NCBI GenBank assembly: GCA_010015805.1
Contig: ML978125.1
Location: forward strand, 2,170,001-2,234,000
Length of the DNA stretch: 64,000 nt
Direction of reading: 5' to 3'
From: Rhizodiscina lignyota
Taxonomy: Eukaryota; Ascomycota; Dothideomycetes; Aulographales; Rhizodiscinaceae
Shown piece after piece: positions 47,215-60,100 of the stretch. Made by a program: the position numbers and the translations under genes. Within the stretch, counting starts at the first letter, position 1. Each line of letters starts with the position of its first letter. The notes beneath the pieces are model-generated. The model was given only the letters and a program-made list of their open reading frames with translations. It did not search any database and was not told where the DNA came from.

Positions 47215-48088
47215 GGCCGACACATGGAAAGGCGTACTGGTCCTCCGTGGCCAATTAACAAATTTCTCATTTGGGGGTGTTGTCGGAGCATCACGTTAAT
47301 GGTGCATAAGTATGAATGATACCAAGGCTAAACAATGAACTAAATTTACTTCTGTCCTTATATCGCCGTGTGGAGAGGTGTCCCCACTGTCGCTTTGGCA
47401 ACACATTCAACCCTATTTACGACCCGGAAGAGCTTCGCATCCTACGAAGGAGCTAGTTTCTCGTGAGCATATGAGATCTAGCAACGGGGTCTCCCTCTGT
47501 GACTATGAGAAGCAAATCTAAGCCAAAATTAGTAAGCTACTTCCTTACAGCCTCGAGTGTAAACTCACTAACATGTGAGACAGGCTGTTCAATGGATCAT
47601 GAATGCTTTGCCCAGTAGGGGTGGAGAGGATGATCAAAGGGAGCAGATGGATATTAATAATAACTAGATATTGGAAGGGACATCTCAGGAGAATTTGACT
47701 TTGCAGTCGCGACTATGTAGAATATGAGCATGAACGGAGGCGGGCACGATAGAGTTTGTTATTACAGCACATCAGGCTTCGAAACAATGCACCTTTCCTT
47801 TACCACAACTCGGTGTATCCCTAGTGTCAGCAAATTCAGGCTCGTGGAGCAATTGTTGAGCTATACTGTCGGAATTCAAATACGCAAAGCAACGGCTTAT
47901 CCATACCGAGGAGTTACTACATCTCCGCAAACTCCGACACTGTTGTGTAACAAGTTCCAAAGCTGTCCAAGCTTACAGCAGACAAGGTCCTCACACTTAG
48001 CCAAGTTAGAAGCTCAAGCTGACAGAATGGCAGACAGCATTCTAAACATTTGGCATCGACAGAGGCGCTTGCTCGGCTCAGCACAAGC
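47215..48088. other. Intergenic with repeat copy D
   Basis: An 874-bp interval. It holds repeat copy D (47449-47585), an AT-richer patch (47650-47680), and open frames without clear coding character. An unseen upstream exon of the next gene could lie in its last 150 bp. Confidence 0.45.
47449..47585 (+). repeat. Dispersed repeat family 1, copy D (3'-truncated)
   Basis: It starts GGAGCTAGTTTCTCGTGAGC and runs through TATGAGAAGCAAATCTAAG and CCTCGAGTGTAAACTCACTAAC. The similarity stops after that, so the last 50 bp seen in copies A and B are missing. Confidence 0.7.
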
Positions 48089-48574
48089 ATGTCCGCGCGA
48101 CTAACATCCAGATTAACGAGGCCCTCTGGCCTAGCCTCCCCTTCACCATCCCTTGCACGTATACCTCCGTGCGAGAAAAAAATATTTGCAACCCTTCTCC
48201 GGGATCGATTTAGGAGAGTTGTCCTGAGCGGCGTTATCAACGAACTCCAGAGGTTGCGTAAGGAGGCGAAGGAAGACTTGAAGGAAGCAGAAGATACCGA
48301 GAAGGACGAGTGGCAGTACCATCTTCACCGTCTATCGCGGCAGAGTAGAGATCCTGGCAATACGAGTGGACTGCCTCCCGGCGCAGCATCAAAGGAAGCG
48401 ACCGAATTCCTCGGCACTGTGAACAAATATCTCGAGGAAACAGCAGAGGAGGTTACCAAAAGGATGGTGGAATTGATACAGGAGTCTCTGAAGCGCACCC
48501 ACCAGGAATGGAGTATGGAGGTGGGATTAGAGAGCAAGGGACGCAAAAAACTCAAGCGAAAGACATGTGAATAA
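48089..48574 (+). CDS. Small helical protein of unknown function (161 aa)
   Basis: The frame opens at a TTG at 48050, but the first ATG is 48089 (MSARLTSRLTRPS). After a Ser/Pro-rich start comes a charged helical region (VINELQRLRKEAKEDLKEAE), then a second helical region (EFLGTVNKYLEETAEEVTKR) and a basic tail (GRKKLKRK). A coiled coil is likely. The family is not recognised, and upstream exons may be missing. Confidence 0.45.
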   Translation: MSARLTSRLTRPSGLASPSPSLARIPPCEKKIFATLLRDRFRRVVLSGVINELQRLRKEAKEDLKEAEDTEKDEWQYHLHRLSRQSRDPGNTSGLPPGAASKEATEFLGTVNKYLEETAEEVTKRMVELIQESLKRTHQEWSMEVGLESKGRKKLKRKTCE

Positions 48575-49023
48575 GACGGTGGACAAGAATGAAATCAAGA
48601 GGATGAAGAAGATAATTACCTGAAGCATGCCAACGTATTCATTGACCTCCTCACATAAGTTCCTCATTGCTCAACTCCTCGTGGCAAGTCAAAAAAACAT
48701 TGTCTAAAAGACTTCTCGGAGGGATAGCGCTCCAGCGCCAACGCATTGCCATGCATAACTGGAAAACAAGGCCTCTAGTCTAAATGTCTATATCAAAGGA
48801 GGTCATTTACCATGGGATCAGCATCCCAAACCAACAACAGCGCGTGACGCGACGCTGTAAGGAATTTCAGTCACAGAGCGACCGTGAGAGCGAACGTGCG
48901 CCGGAAACGCCATACGCACAGAAATGCTGTGCTATGCAGCGAAGGTATCGAATCATGCAGTCCATATAGACCACATCTTAAAGGCAAACCCAACCATAAA
49001 TCCCAAACTCGTCTATTGAATGC
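48575..49023. other. Intergenic between convergent genes
   Basis: A 449-bp spacer; nothing specific was seen. Confidence 0.45.
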
Positions 49024-50501
49024 TCAGGCACCATAGACGTCGTTCTCCTTGAGCTGGAAGTCTCCTTTGTGCATCCCATCAAGAACGTTCTTCCCTTCTT
49101 CAGTGAGGTCCGGTTTGCCAATAGGTGTGACGGAACCCGTGAAGAAGCGTGGCTGCCACTCGGCAGCTGTCTCCTTTCTCTCAGCGGCCTTCTGTCGCTG
49201 ACGCTCCTCGATCTCCTGCTTTAGTGTAGTTGCAAGGCTATACTGCTTGTTCTTGATGGCGGAGGTGACATCTTTCCAGTAGCGGCGCGATTCGTTGGGG
49301 AGTTGTTGGTCCATCGATGGAACGTCTTTTGGCACAACGGTAAGGGGGCCCATATCGGCGAGGAGGAACTTCTCCTATTGAATGTTAGCATCTAACTTAG
49401 TGTCGATGAGAGCCTGCGACGTACCGGATTCTTTGAGAATGGCTGGCTGCCCAAGGTATAGTACACCTTATCGACCCATACGCCTTCTATCCGACCGAGG
49501 ATGTCCTTGTCCGGAACATCTTTCATCTTTGTGTACTTGTCGTTCTGTGGGTCGTAGTTAAAGATTATACCCTCGACTTTATTCTGGGTCCTTCCAATCC
49601 AGCCCTCCTCAACGTAGTGAAGGATGACCTTTATCCGATTCTTCGGACAGGTAATGAAGCACTGGTCTGCGACAGTGACGTTGAGTGATCCTGCAATAGA
49701 TTACAGTTAGTAAGGCCTCGCTGAGATGTTCACATAATTGCAAACTAAAAAGAAGTTACCTCTCAAGAAGCCACCCAGATACGCAGCCGGGTGGGTCAAT
49801 TGATACTCCTCGTCTCCCCGATTCTGCAATGTGATGTATATGCCCAAGTTATGACTTCCCGCCGTCACTCGAATACTCGTGCCCGTGAACTTCGCGCTCA
49901 GCTGGTCGTATCCTCGGGCGATGATGCCCTTCTCTGGACAATCAATATAGAAGGCCGAAACAGGCGGATGATGCGACGTCTGCTCTGTGAGATACGAGAT
50001 CTTGACCTTCCTCGCAGGGTTATCTTGCTTTATGACCGCACTCTTCATTGAGCTCGCACCTGACGCTGGCGCCGAGGGCTGATGCTGCGGCTCAGGCAGT
50101 GTGTCCTCGACTTCCCAATTGCAGCGGAAGAACTCGCCTAGCACCGAATTATATGGCTTGACCGGCTTGCTCTTGACGTACTTGAGATCCTTTGTGAACC
50201 AGAACCTCAGAGTGCCAAGCATGCGGCCGAGCGGCTCGTCACTGTCGCCGATGGAGATGAAGGTTTCGGGGCGGTCGAGGTAGCCCCAGTATTCGAGGTT
50301 AGGAGTAGGTTCGAGGAGTTGAGCAGGAAGAGAGAAGCGCACAGCTGCGAGATCGGCGACTCCGATGAAGCGGCGGAGGATGCTGATGAAGGTCTTGAAC
50401 TTGCTCCCGTCGTCTGGCGCTTTCTCGACTGGCGCGGTCGGAGGTGGGGAGGAGAGGGAGGAATCGATGCCGCCGTTGGCAGAAGTACTCGTGGAGGCCA
50501 T
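49024..50501 (-). CDS. Oxysterol-binding protein (OSH/KES1-like, ORD only)
   Basis: Three exons (49760-50501, 49425-49690, 49024-49374; introns 69 and 50 bp) give 452 residues. The family fingerprint EQTSHHPPVSAFYI is present at about residues 194-207, and PYNSVLGEFFRCNW precedes it. There is no PH domain, ankyrin repeats or transmembrane segment, so it is the short OSH4/KES1-type that moves sterol and PI4P between membranes. The last exon carries the conserved end with RQKAAERKETAAEWQPRFF. A Gln/Pro/Ser-rich insert at about residues 158-180 (EPQHQPSAPASGASS) lies between the two conserved blocks. Confidence 0.95.
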
Positions 50502-51295
50502 GGTGGTTTGCTTCTTCTATCGTGCTCTGTAAAGAGAAGATTCAAAGATTGCTAGGTCTGGGCCGCTTCACTGCCCGCTGGGCTCAGAAACGTCTCCGGC
50601 CAACGACGCTTGCAGAACAGGTTGCTGGACACGCGAGCCGCGGACAAGTGAGACGACCGTAGAGATGGAGACCGATAATGATTCAACTCAGGTGTATGGA
50701 GGAGAAAGTACGCAGAGTGGGCTGAGGCAGTGGCCGGCTCGACAAAGAGCGGTCCGGCGGGTCTCTAGTGACGTAGGCTTCGAGGTTTGGAGAGAAGATC
50801 TCAAGAACTTCGTGTCGCACGACAGCACTCGTGACGACTTTTAAGAGTCTGGAGTGCCCAGAAAGCAGCAAAAGGAGCGAGCGAGCTGAATTGGCGCTGA
50901 TGGGGTGCTGGTTGATACAGTGTTGATATGCGGTTCAGGTCGTCAAAGTCCGGCATCCAATCAGATTAGCACGGGCGCATGTGGACGGCGTTTTATCGTT
51001 CGCCTTCACTGCTCTTCATCCTCACGAACGTCTCCGGCACGCGGCTGGATCACTGCGGAGCTTACTCATGACTCTGCGTCGCCGCAAATAGAGGGCGGAA
51101 AAGATTCATGAAGATACTCGAGAAGCCTATCTCACAGTAAGAGTGCTTGAAGCTGATCCCCGTACAATAAGCTACCGAAGTATCTCCGCAACATGCACCT
51201 GCGATGCCGTCGTTAGGGGCATCAGGCATAATTCTCGAGCAAAAGAAAGCCAGGCTTGCGATATGTCGAACGCATAGCGATTCTATCAACCTCAT
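50502..51295. other. Intergenic, OSH promoter
   Basis: A 794-bp interval upstream of the OSH gene and downstream of the RecQ gene. Short frames on both strands lack coding character. Confidence 0.45.
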
Positions 51296-54200
51296 TCAAA
51301 CAGGCATCATACCGATGCCGCCACCTCCGCCGTTGCCTCCTCTGGGCTGTTGTCCTACACCTGTATTGGACCCTCCGCTTGGTCCACTCGTCGATCGCTT
51401 GGTAACTCTCCGGGATTGGCTGAAGCTTCCTCCACGCGCTCGAGATCCACCCCCGGATCCTTTCCTGTGGCCACCTCTTCCAAACCCTCGTTTGCCCTTG
51501 CCTCTCCAGAATGTAGTGCTCTTGGATGTCGAAGCCTTTTTAGCCTTTGGCGCCTGTGACATGTCTTCTGATCTCATCTGGGAAAACCTGGCATTGAACT
51601 CGGCGACGTGTGCTGGAATCTCGAAGCTTGAGGCGCCTTTGTCCGTCGAAGAAGCGAAATATGAGCTCCTCTCTCCTGGAGGGCTTCCTGGCTCGCCGTC
51701 TCCGATGAGATCCTCCTCCTCATCGTTAGCGAAATATTCTTCATTGTCTTCTTCTACCTCATCGTCGTCCTCATCGTCATCACGCTCGGCGTCTGCCTCA
51801 TTGTCGCTGATCTCGATGACTACTTTGTGGTTCGGATCCATATCTCTCTCCTCGCCGGTCCACATTGTCCTCTCATAGAAGTTATGTGTAGACTCAATGA
51901 GCTGTAAGAATTTCTTGCCATGCAGCCTGACCATTTCTGTGTTGATATGCGGGATTCGCGCCATCTCGGTTAGGTCACTTGGGAACGATATAGCCATCTC
52001 TCGGAGAACAGTGTCACTGAAAGGCCCTTCTCGAAGTCCCCTCTCCATAAGTATACGCCTGCAAATCTTGCGACCCTCCCGAACGAAGTCTTCAACGATA
52101 TCACGATGGACGTCGCTGAGGCTCGCCATTTTCTGATCGACTGTGATAGGTGGGCCTGGGCTCTTCCTTCTGATCGATCGAGGAGCTTCACGTGCATTAC
52201 GAACTGGTTCGAACGCGTCATCTGACTCTTCATCATCATTGACAACGAAGCCATCCCGATCATAGCCATCGGGATGTGTGGCATCCATCTCTTCGTCATC
52301 GTTGACTTGGGCCCGGCGCCGGCGCGATGCAGCCTGGACCGGAGATGAGACGTTCGTGGACATGGGATATTCGCGCGTTGCAGCCGCAGCACCGGTTCTT
52401 TGTTTTGCAGATCTGGGCTTTGTCGCTGTCTTGGCTTGCATTCTCTTTGCATTAGGCGTAATGCGGACCTGTATTTTCAGTTTCCGATTACCGGATTTGA
52501 AGTCTCTCTTTCGCGGGCCGACACCAACATAGGCAGTAGCGAAGCCTGCCCTGTTCATCTTGTTTTCTTCTTTCAATCCGTCTTCCATTAATAGTCGGTA
52601 GAAGAGCCGCTCAACATCGCCACGATCGAGGTCTTCCCCAACGCCATATCCGTCGAGATATTGCCAATCAGAGTTCTTCAACCTTTTTGCGCCCCGGAAG
52701 ACATCTATGCATTGATGTACGGTAACACTCTCTCCCCTCTGCATCTGTTCCACCATTGCCATAGCAGCGTTTGCATATTCCGTGAAGTCGCGTGTCTCGA
52801 AGGTAGAGGTTGAGTTGCAATTGTCGCAGCAACCTTTACAGTTCTCACGGGAGAAATGCTCGTTGAAGTAGGCCAACACCTGTACTCTCCTGCAATCACT
52901 TCTATTCTCGCAGAACTGGACAACATTGCGCAGCATTTGGTGCTGCCTTTGCTTCTGCTGGTAATCGCCGTCGCCCTTGTCGATCATGTGTTTGAGAGCC
53001 GTCGTATCCTGGTACCCGTAGAACATGAAGCACCCTGACTTCTTCCCATCCCGGCCGGCCCGGCCCGTCTCTTGATAATAACCCTCCAGGCTTTTGGGTA
53101 TCGTATGGTGGATGACGAAGCGTACATCTGCTTTGTCGATGCCCATGCCGAACGCAATGGTAGCGACAATCACTTTGTATTTGCCTTCTTGCCATTCTCG
53201 CTGAACCTGTCGTTTCTCTTGAGGTACCATTCCAGCATGGTAGTGATGCGCCATGACTTTGTACTCCTCTTGAAGCTTCTTGGCAATATCTTCACATTTC
53301 TGTCGCGATAAGCAGTATATGATCCCTGACTGTCCCCTGTACTTCTCCGAAACGATTTCGACTATGCTTTCCAGCACAGTTTTTGCATTCCCTTTGGGAA
53401 GAACTTCGTATGTAAGATTTGGTCGGTTGAAACTCTGGTTAAAGACTTCGCATCCTTGCATTCCCAGATTGTGGATGACGTCTACCTTGACGTTTTCGGT
53501 CGCAGTTGCTGTGAGGGCCATAACGGGTACTCCTGGGAACTGTCGCCGTACATCCCCAAGGGCCTTGTAATCTGGTCGAAAGTCATGACCCCATTGGCTA
53601 ACACAATGGGCTTCATCAATCACAATTCGTGCCAGTCGACGAATGTTGTGAAGTTTGTGAAGATGGTTGATCATGGCTTGACTCTTGCTCAGCATCTCGG
53701 GAGTAACGTAGAGCAGCTGCAAATACTCATCCACTTTCCTGTCTTTCAATGTATCGAAGATAAATTTTCGTTCATCGGGACTGCATTCGCTGTTGATGTT
53801 GTACGCTTGGATTTTCAGCTGTCTCAAATGAGCAACTTGGTCCTCCATGAGACTAAGCAAAGGAGAAATAACAATTGTCACGCCTCTGGTTCTTCCAGAG
53901 CTGACGATCGACGGCAACTGGTAGCAGAGAGACTTGCCCCCACCCGTAGGCATGAGAACAAACGCGTCTTTCCCTGCGAGAGTAGCATTGATTGCTTCCA
54001 ATTGATTGGATCGAAAACCACGGAGATGAAAACGTTTAAGGAGAGCATTCTTCACATCCGCAGACCAAGGATGTTGCATGAGATGTGATGTCGCTTCAGG
54101 TAAAGACATCTTCATTGGCTGCTTTCCCTTCGCTGACTTCGGCGGATTCGGGGGACGTTCATTACCGGCGGTCTCTTTGAAGACATCACGGATTGCGCTC

Positions 54201-56655
54201 GCTCGCACTACTGCTGACGGTCTGCCTGCATTCTCTGTTTCCGCAGCGAAGTCGAGCATCTCATCCTCAAAGCCATCGTCATAGCCGAAGTCGTCTTCAT
54301 CATCGATAATGCGACTTGGTGGTGTACCCATTCTGGTTGTAAAAAGAGCTTCACTATCGTCCTCGATGTCGTTCTCATCAAAGTCGTATTCATATGGCGA
54401 CGGCTCGACACGATTGACGGAAGTCCCTAGAGCTCTTGATTTGGCAGCTACCGGATAGTTTTGGACTTTGGTTCGTTCCTTTGATGTTGAACCACCGACT
54501 GGCCCATCCAGAGGCCTGGTCGATTCTAGCTGTCTGGTATTATTTCGAGGCGGAGAAAAATATGTATTGACATGTTTAGGGTCAGGTTTGGCCCATGTAC
54601 TTTGCTGCTCGTTACGATGGACCTGAGTTTGCTGCACAATTTGCGTGATGGATGTTTCATTTAGACTCTGCAAGTTCGCCTTGCCGCCATATGCTGTCGG
54701 AGACGTCTGAGTCGATCGGATCGCTACTGGCACCGCTTGTAGATGCGTATGATCCAATTGGACAGAGCTTCCTTCTCCAACGAGAATACAAGACTTCCGA
54801 AGGTATTGGATCATATCAGCTTGTAGTTTTTTGACGGCCTTGGAGGCAGTCTGGCATTGCTCAATCTTTGCTTTGCTAGCAGCAGTATTAAGTTCCGGAT
54901 CTTCTTCTATAGCTTCCATCATCTTTTGCCTGAGTTCCCCGAGATGAGCATTAGCCTGAGAAAACTTTGACTTTAGACGTCTGACTTCAGCGACGGCTTC
55001 TTTTCTTTGTTTGTACATGATGATATCTCGTGTCAGGTGGAAGGTATCTGCTTCGAAATCATCTTCCAGGAGAGATCCCATCTCGGACGACTTTGTCCGC
55101 ATCTGGTTTTGCAGAAGTTCGTGATACTGCTGTAGTATGGAATCCGGCCAGGTCAAGAATGTTTTCAATGCTTGTTGTTCCGGATCCGGTTCAGTTCGTC
55201 GGGTTGTCGATTGAGATGTCATGGAGGGAGTTGGCTGATTTGATATTGACGACTGTAGCTCAGACTTTTGCCAGGGTGTACGGACCACCTCAGATGCTGA
55301 AGGTTTGGGGATTACGGATGATGCTTCTGCCTTCGGCTGCTCGACAGATGCTTTAGGAACAGCAGCGGGGCGTTTCGACGGTGAATCCTCAATGGCCAGC
55401 TTTCCATCCTTGTTCCACCGAATTTTTGAGGTGCTTTCCCAAGTCGTGTTTTCCATATCATCATCTGAATCAGCCACTACTCGCGATTTTCGAGTAACTG
55501 GAGTGTGCTGATGCCTATGTGAAGGGGTAAGATCTGCCTTTGGTCGTACTGATGACTCTCTTACACAGCGCCGCAATGTTACATGCTCTAATTGAGATGA
55601 TTCGGATGCCGTCCTGGCAAGGGGCTTCCTCCTCTTGTTGGAATGAGAGCCTTCTCCACTGGAAGAGGGTATTCTCGCTGGGCTATCGGCATCTCCTATG
55701 TCATTGAACTCGCCGGCATAAACCATGTCAACATCATGATTGTCAATATCGGGAAGTTCATGATGACGAGACGGCCCCGCAGGAATTGTCGAATACGGCG
55801 GAGGAGGATCGCTGGGAGCCTCGGGGATATCGCTGCGAGCCTCGAGGACCTCGATGAATTCGACGGGAGCCTCGAGATCGCGAGCCTCGAAGACACTGTT
55901 GAATTCGTCGAAGATATCGTCAATGTTGGTATATTCCGATATATCCCTCCAACTGTCTCGCGGCGTCCTCTGGTCGAGGCTAGCAGGGGGCGGTAGATCC
56001 TCCTCAAATTCATCACTGAGTCGCTTCCGTCCAGCTATGCCCCTTTGAATGGTATCTGGGACTTCTCTTGTTTGTCCTCCAGTAAGGTCGATTGCGTCGA
56101 TGTCGGCCCTACGTGTTTCGTGGTTAACGGTCCTTGCAGAGCGGGGCTGTGGTGTCATTGATGTTGCCAAATGGTCATCGTTCTGGATTCGCCGAGTTGA
56201 TGGCAGTACATCTGAATGCATCTTAGCGTTGACAATATGAAAACACCACGATTGACCGACATACCACTTCCATTCGCCGCCTCTACTGGTTGTGGGGAAT
56301 GTCTGGGTACAGGCTCAGACTGCTGCGTGAGAAGTCTCGGTTTTGGTTGTGGCGATGGAGCAGTTCTGAGTCTTGCCATCTCGTTGCCAGGTGGTTCTGG
56401 GATATTTGCAACTTCTATCTGCTGTCGAGTTGCTACCAGTCTTGGCGTGCTCGGAGCAGCTCGATTCTCGCTGATTGGAACAGTTGCAACGCCAGATACA
56501 TTGTCTAGAACCCGTGTGCCTTGATTCTGCTCTCCAGTAGAACCTATGCGGGCCAGTACACTCGGAGGTGGGTCAACAAAGGTGACTGGAGGCGGCATGA
56601 AAGGCTTCTCGGAGAACAGCCACCTAAGATGCCCGTCCAGGTTATGTCTGGTCAT
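51296..56655 (-). CDS. qde-3: RecQ-family DNA helicase (Sgs1/BLM, QDE-3 type)
   Basis: Two exons (56265-56655 and 51296-56211; 53-bp intron, phase 1) give 1768 residues. The first 840 residues are disordered and acidic, as in Sgs1, where this part binds topoisomerase III and other partners. The helicase core follows: motif 0 region (FRSNQLEAINATLAGKDAF), Walker A PTGGGKS at 884-891, DEAH at 996-999, ALTATA, and motif VI QETGRAGRDG. Then come the RQC zinc cysteines (CENRSDC, CKGCCDNC), a winged-helix region, and HRDC at about 1492-1572. The tail has a long Asp/Glu run and a Gly/Arg-rich end. RecQ helicases dissolve recombination intermediates; in Neurospora QDE-3 also acts in quelling. The symbol is by analogy. 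Confidence 0.95.
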
Positions 56656-57142
56656 TTGTGGCGCGCATTCTGGTCTTCTTCAAAGCCAACTGCTGTGTGA
56701 ATCGAAAGTAGAGGTGGTTTAGTTCTCAATGAGATGGAGTGAGGTTCGTCGACGCGTCGACGCGTTCCGTCACTAGTCATGCATGCCAAGAATTACGTTA
56801 TCCCGTGACCGTCCTGTCACCTGACTATCAATTGAGACAACGATCATGAAAATGAAGGCAGTGATGTTCCTTGTTGAGAATAATGAATTATTGCCGACGC
56901 GGTAGATAATCCATGGATAACTGGCAATCTGTATCTACCTTCTCCTATCAAACTCGGGCGGCATGGGAAGCTACGAAATTACTGCAGTCTCCAAGTATGC
57001 TCCTTAGCTTCACCTATACACTCAAAACGCTCTCGATGTTTCAGATAATGCACTTATCGGCTACATAGGGTAAGGCGGTAGATACAGAGCATGACTACGG
57101 AGTATCTTATCCTGCCTTTCCACAACTAAACCTGCAGTGAGG
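56656..57142. other. Intergenic, RecQ promoter
   Basis: A 487-bp interval between the RecQ start and the stop of the GH76-esterase gene. It contains the MCB-box palindrome at 56747-56765. Confidence 0.5.
56747..56765. promoter_or_regulatory. Double MluI cell-cycle box (MCB) palindrome
   Basis: Two ACGCGT elements (56752-56757 and 56760-56765) overlap a perfect 16-bp palindrome (56747-56762), about 100 bp upstream of the RecQ ATG. ACGCGT is the known binding site of the MBF complex, which drives G1/S genes for replication and repair. Confidence 0.6.
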
Positions 57143-60100
57143 TTAACTAGCCTCATCTACATCACTAGCATCGTCGTCATCTAAAAGCCATCTCTTCATA
57201 ATTGCGCCATAAGCTCGGAAGTAGGTCCAATTACCCAAATTGGTTGGAAGACTGGGCCAGTTCGCAGAGCGGGAATATACCGTGCTCTGGGGATGCTCCG
57301 CAACGTTCTCCTTCTCCTGAACTCTATGTCCCATATTTGCGTTTGAATTCTACTATACATATTAGTGCTCCAATTCACCTCTGGACCGGGAAGAATGGTT
57401 TACCTTCAGCGATGAACCAACAGTGACCCATTCTGTAACGGTTGCGTAAACATAATTTGTTTCCCATACCATCTTATGCGGAACGGTCGTGCTAGCGCCA
57501 CTTTTGGTTACGACGACATTCGTTGTAGTCGTTACTCTCAGAACTGAGTCTGCAGAACTCATTGAAGAAGACTCGAGAGAGCTATAGGATTGCTTGATGC
57601 CGCTGGACGTTGAAGGTGGACTGCTCTCTGCTTCGGTTGGAGCGCCAGATGGCAGATGGCCACCATATTCGATGGACGAGAGTATTGATGGACGAAGCGA
57701 AACCCCTTCACTCGTCACAGGAGATATCGGGTGAGAGGCCAAATCGGATGACGTCTTTGCGACGGCAGGTGTAGGTGTTAGATGAGATACGACCGAGTTC
57801 GCAGCATACGACTTCGGCGTGTGTGCTGGATTAAATATGCCCGGATCAAAATTCACATCAGCCGGCTTTTGAATCAGACCTTTGATGTCCTTCACTTTCA
57901 GTAATGCTTCATACCATCCTTTCGCAAGGACCTCGTAGCCTGCATCATTGGGATGCAACCCATCATGCCAGTACAAATGCTTATCCGTAGAAGTTGCTGT
58001 AAGCCATGGTCCGCTATTGGCAGGGTAAATGTGCTTTCCATTCTTGGCCAGCTTCGTGACAACATCTACCACCCCCTTGTTGAAGATTCTGTGCATTTGG
58101 GTGCGTGTGATGTTCCCGTAGACCTCTTCAATTTGTGCAACAAGAATCACGACTTCCGGAACTTGAGTCAGGATCCAGTTGATTAAGCTTTGCAAATGAG
58201 CTGGTGCATGTGTCGGGTCATAGACGGCCCCTGGGTGTAAGGCGAAGTCATTCGTGCCTGCATGTAGGAGGACGATGTTCGGCTTGAATGTCAGAAGCGT
58301 CTTGTGTTCACTAACGTTCGCTTGAATCTGAGTAATGACCGCGCCGGAGTGGCCGTCATGTAATCCATCGAACATGGTGCCACTTCGCACGGAGCCGACC
58401 ATATTGACTTGCGCGCCGGCACTGAGTAGCATCTGGCGCAGATGTTCGCGATATCCGTTACCATCCGTACTAGTATACCTGCAAAGGTTGGAGTTAGAAA
58501 CGATACACGATAAGTGACCTGGCTAGGTAAGGTCTACTCACCCTCGGGTGATGGAATCTCCAATTGGACAGATGCGAAGGCGCATGCCTGCAAATGCTCC
58601 CCTAGAGCTTGGATACTCTGGAAGCGAAGACGACACTGCTTTCGAGGAGACTGAAGTGCTCGATGATGTCGGCTCATATGTCAGGATGGGCTTACTTGTC
58701 GTAACAGGTTTGCTGGCAGAAGCGGGCACAGATGAGTCTGTCACCTCTTTCTTACCTCCAGCCGAGTCGCTCAGTAGTGACTCAGATAATAACGGAGCCT
58801 TGGCTAGCGTCGGGTAAACCACAGATGCAGTCTTGCTTGGCGCCTGAGATATATTTGGAGACACCGGCTCAGTGGCGGAAGAGGCATGCGAAAGTTGAGC
58901 TGCACCGGGTGAATGAACTGCAGGGATTGTTGTAGCTCCTGGATTTGCTCGAACAGCTGCGACCAGAGCGTCTAGCCCCGCCGCTTGTTGAGCTGCCATG
59001 GCAATACCATTTAAAGGTCCGGCCCAGTTGACCCCGATTGTTCCATTCGGGTACATGGCATTCGTCCAGATACTGTTCGCATTTCTATCGATGAAGTCTT
59101 TGTACGAAGGTGCACCTGTCTCCTTTTGGAGGAGTCCAAGATTTCGCATGAAAACACCCTTGAACGGAGGTTTATTAGCCTAGTTGGGAAGCAAAGCTTG
59201 AGCAGGGCAGATGACTGACTCACCTTGAATGTAATTCCGTCATGTCCAACGGGGAAAGGATATCTGCTCGTGTTATTGTCCCATAACTCATGTAGAATCC
59301 CGTTTCGATCACTGAATCGACTGATTGCGTGCTTTGTAGGTGAAAGATATCAGCTTCGGAGCAGAGAGCAGGAACTGGATACTTACATCAGCTATGCAAT
59401 GTGCTTCAGCAATCAGAGAGCTGTCCGCAGCGAACTTGTTCATTTCCAATATCGCACCTAGAATAACGCCCTGATTGTACGTCCAGAATTGTCCAATAAG
59501 GTCACAGCTGTTGGGAACATTCAAGCTGTCCTGAATTTGGCAGTTCTTTAGGTACCCAACTTTCTGGAACCATTTGTAGTTCTTCGTGGCCCACCCATAA
59601 TAAAAGCTTTTGTTCGGATGTCGATTTGCTAGATGAGCGGCGAGACTAATGAACAAAGCGTTCGCTATCGCTGTGTGCTTTTTCGGTTCCTTCTTCCTCC
59701 ACCAAATTCCGCCGCATGTAGCGTTCATGCCCGTACTAAGCATATCTTCGAATATGGCGGTGGCAGTATCGAGGTATTGCTGATTCTTCGTGAGGTCGTA
59801 TGCTCTAACCCAGGCCAAAGCTACAAGAGTAAGCACTGGTCTGATCCATACAGTGCATAGAACAAACACTTACCCCACCACGCTTCGTCATCATAATAAG
59901 TCCCTATAAACCCGGTATATCCTGCGACTTGCGCTTGCTTGTGGGTAGTTGCAATGACATCTTGTACCGTTGGTTTCGTGGCGCACGAAGGGCATACGGT
60001 TTGAAGATCAGTGAGTGCTTGCAAACAGTTCGCGCTCGTCCACCAAGCTGTCGTGTGCCAAAGGCCGGTCGATGTGTCGTAATACTGCTGGAGATTTTGG

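Noticed and set aside
47724-48104. 126-codon plus-strand frame before the 161-residue gene
   Set aside because: Coding character is poor and it lies in a different frame from the downstream gene, with no convincing splice join.
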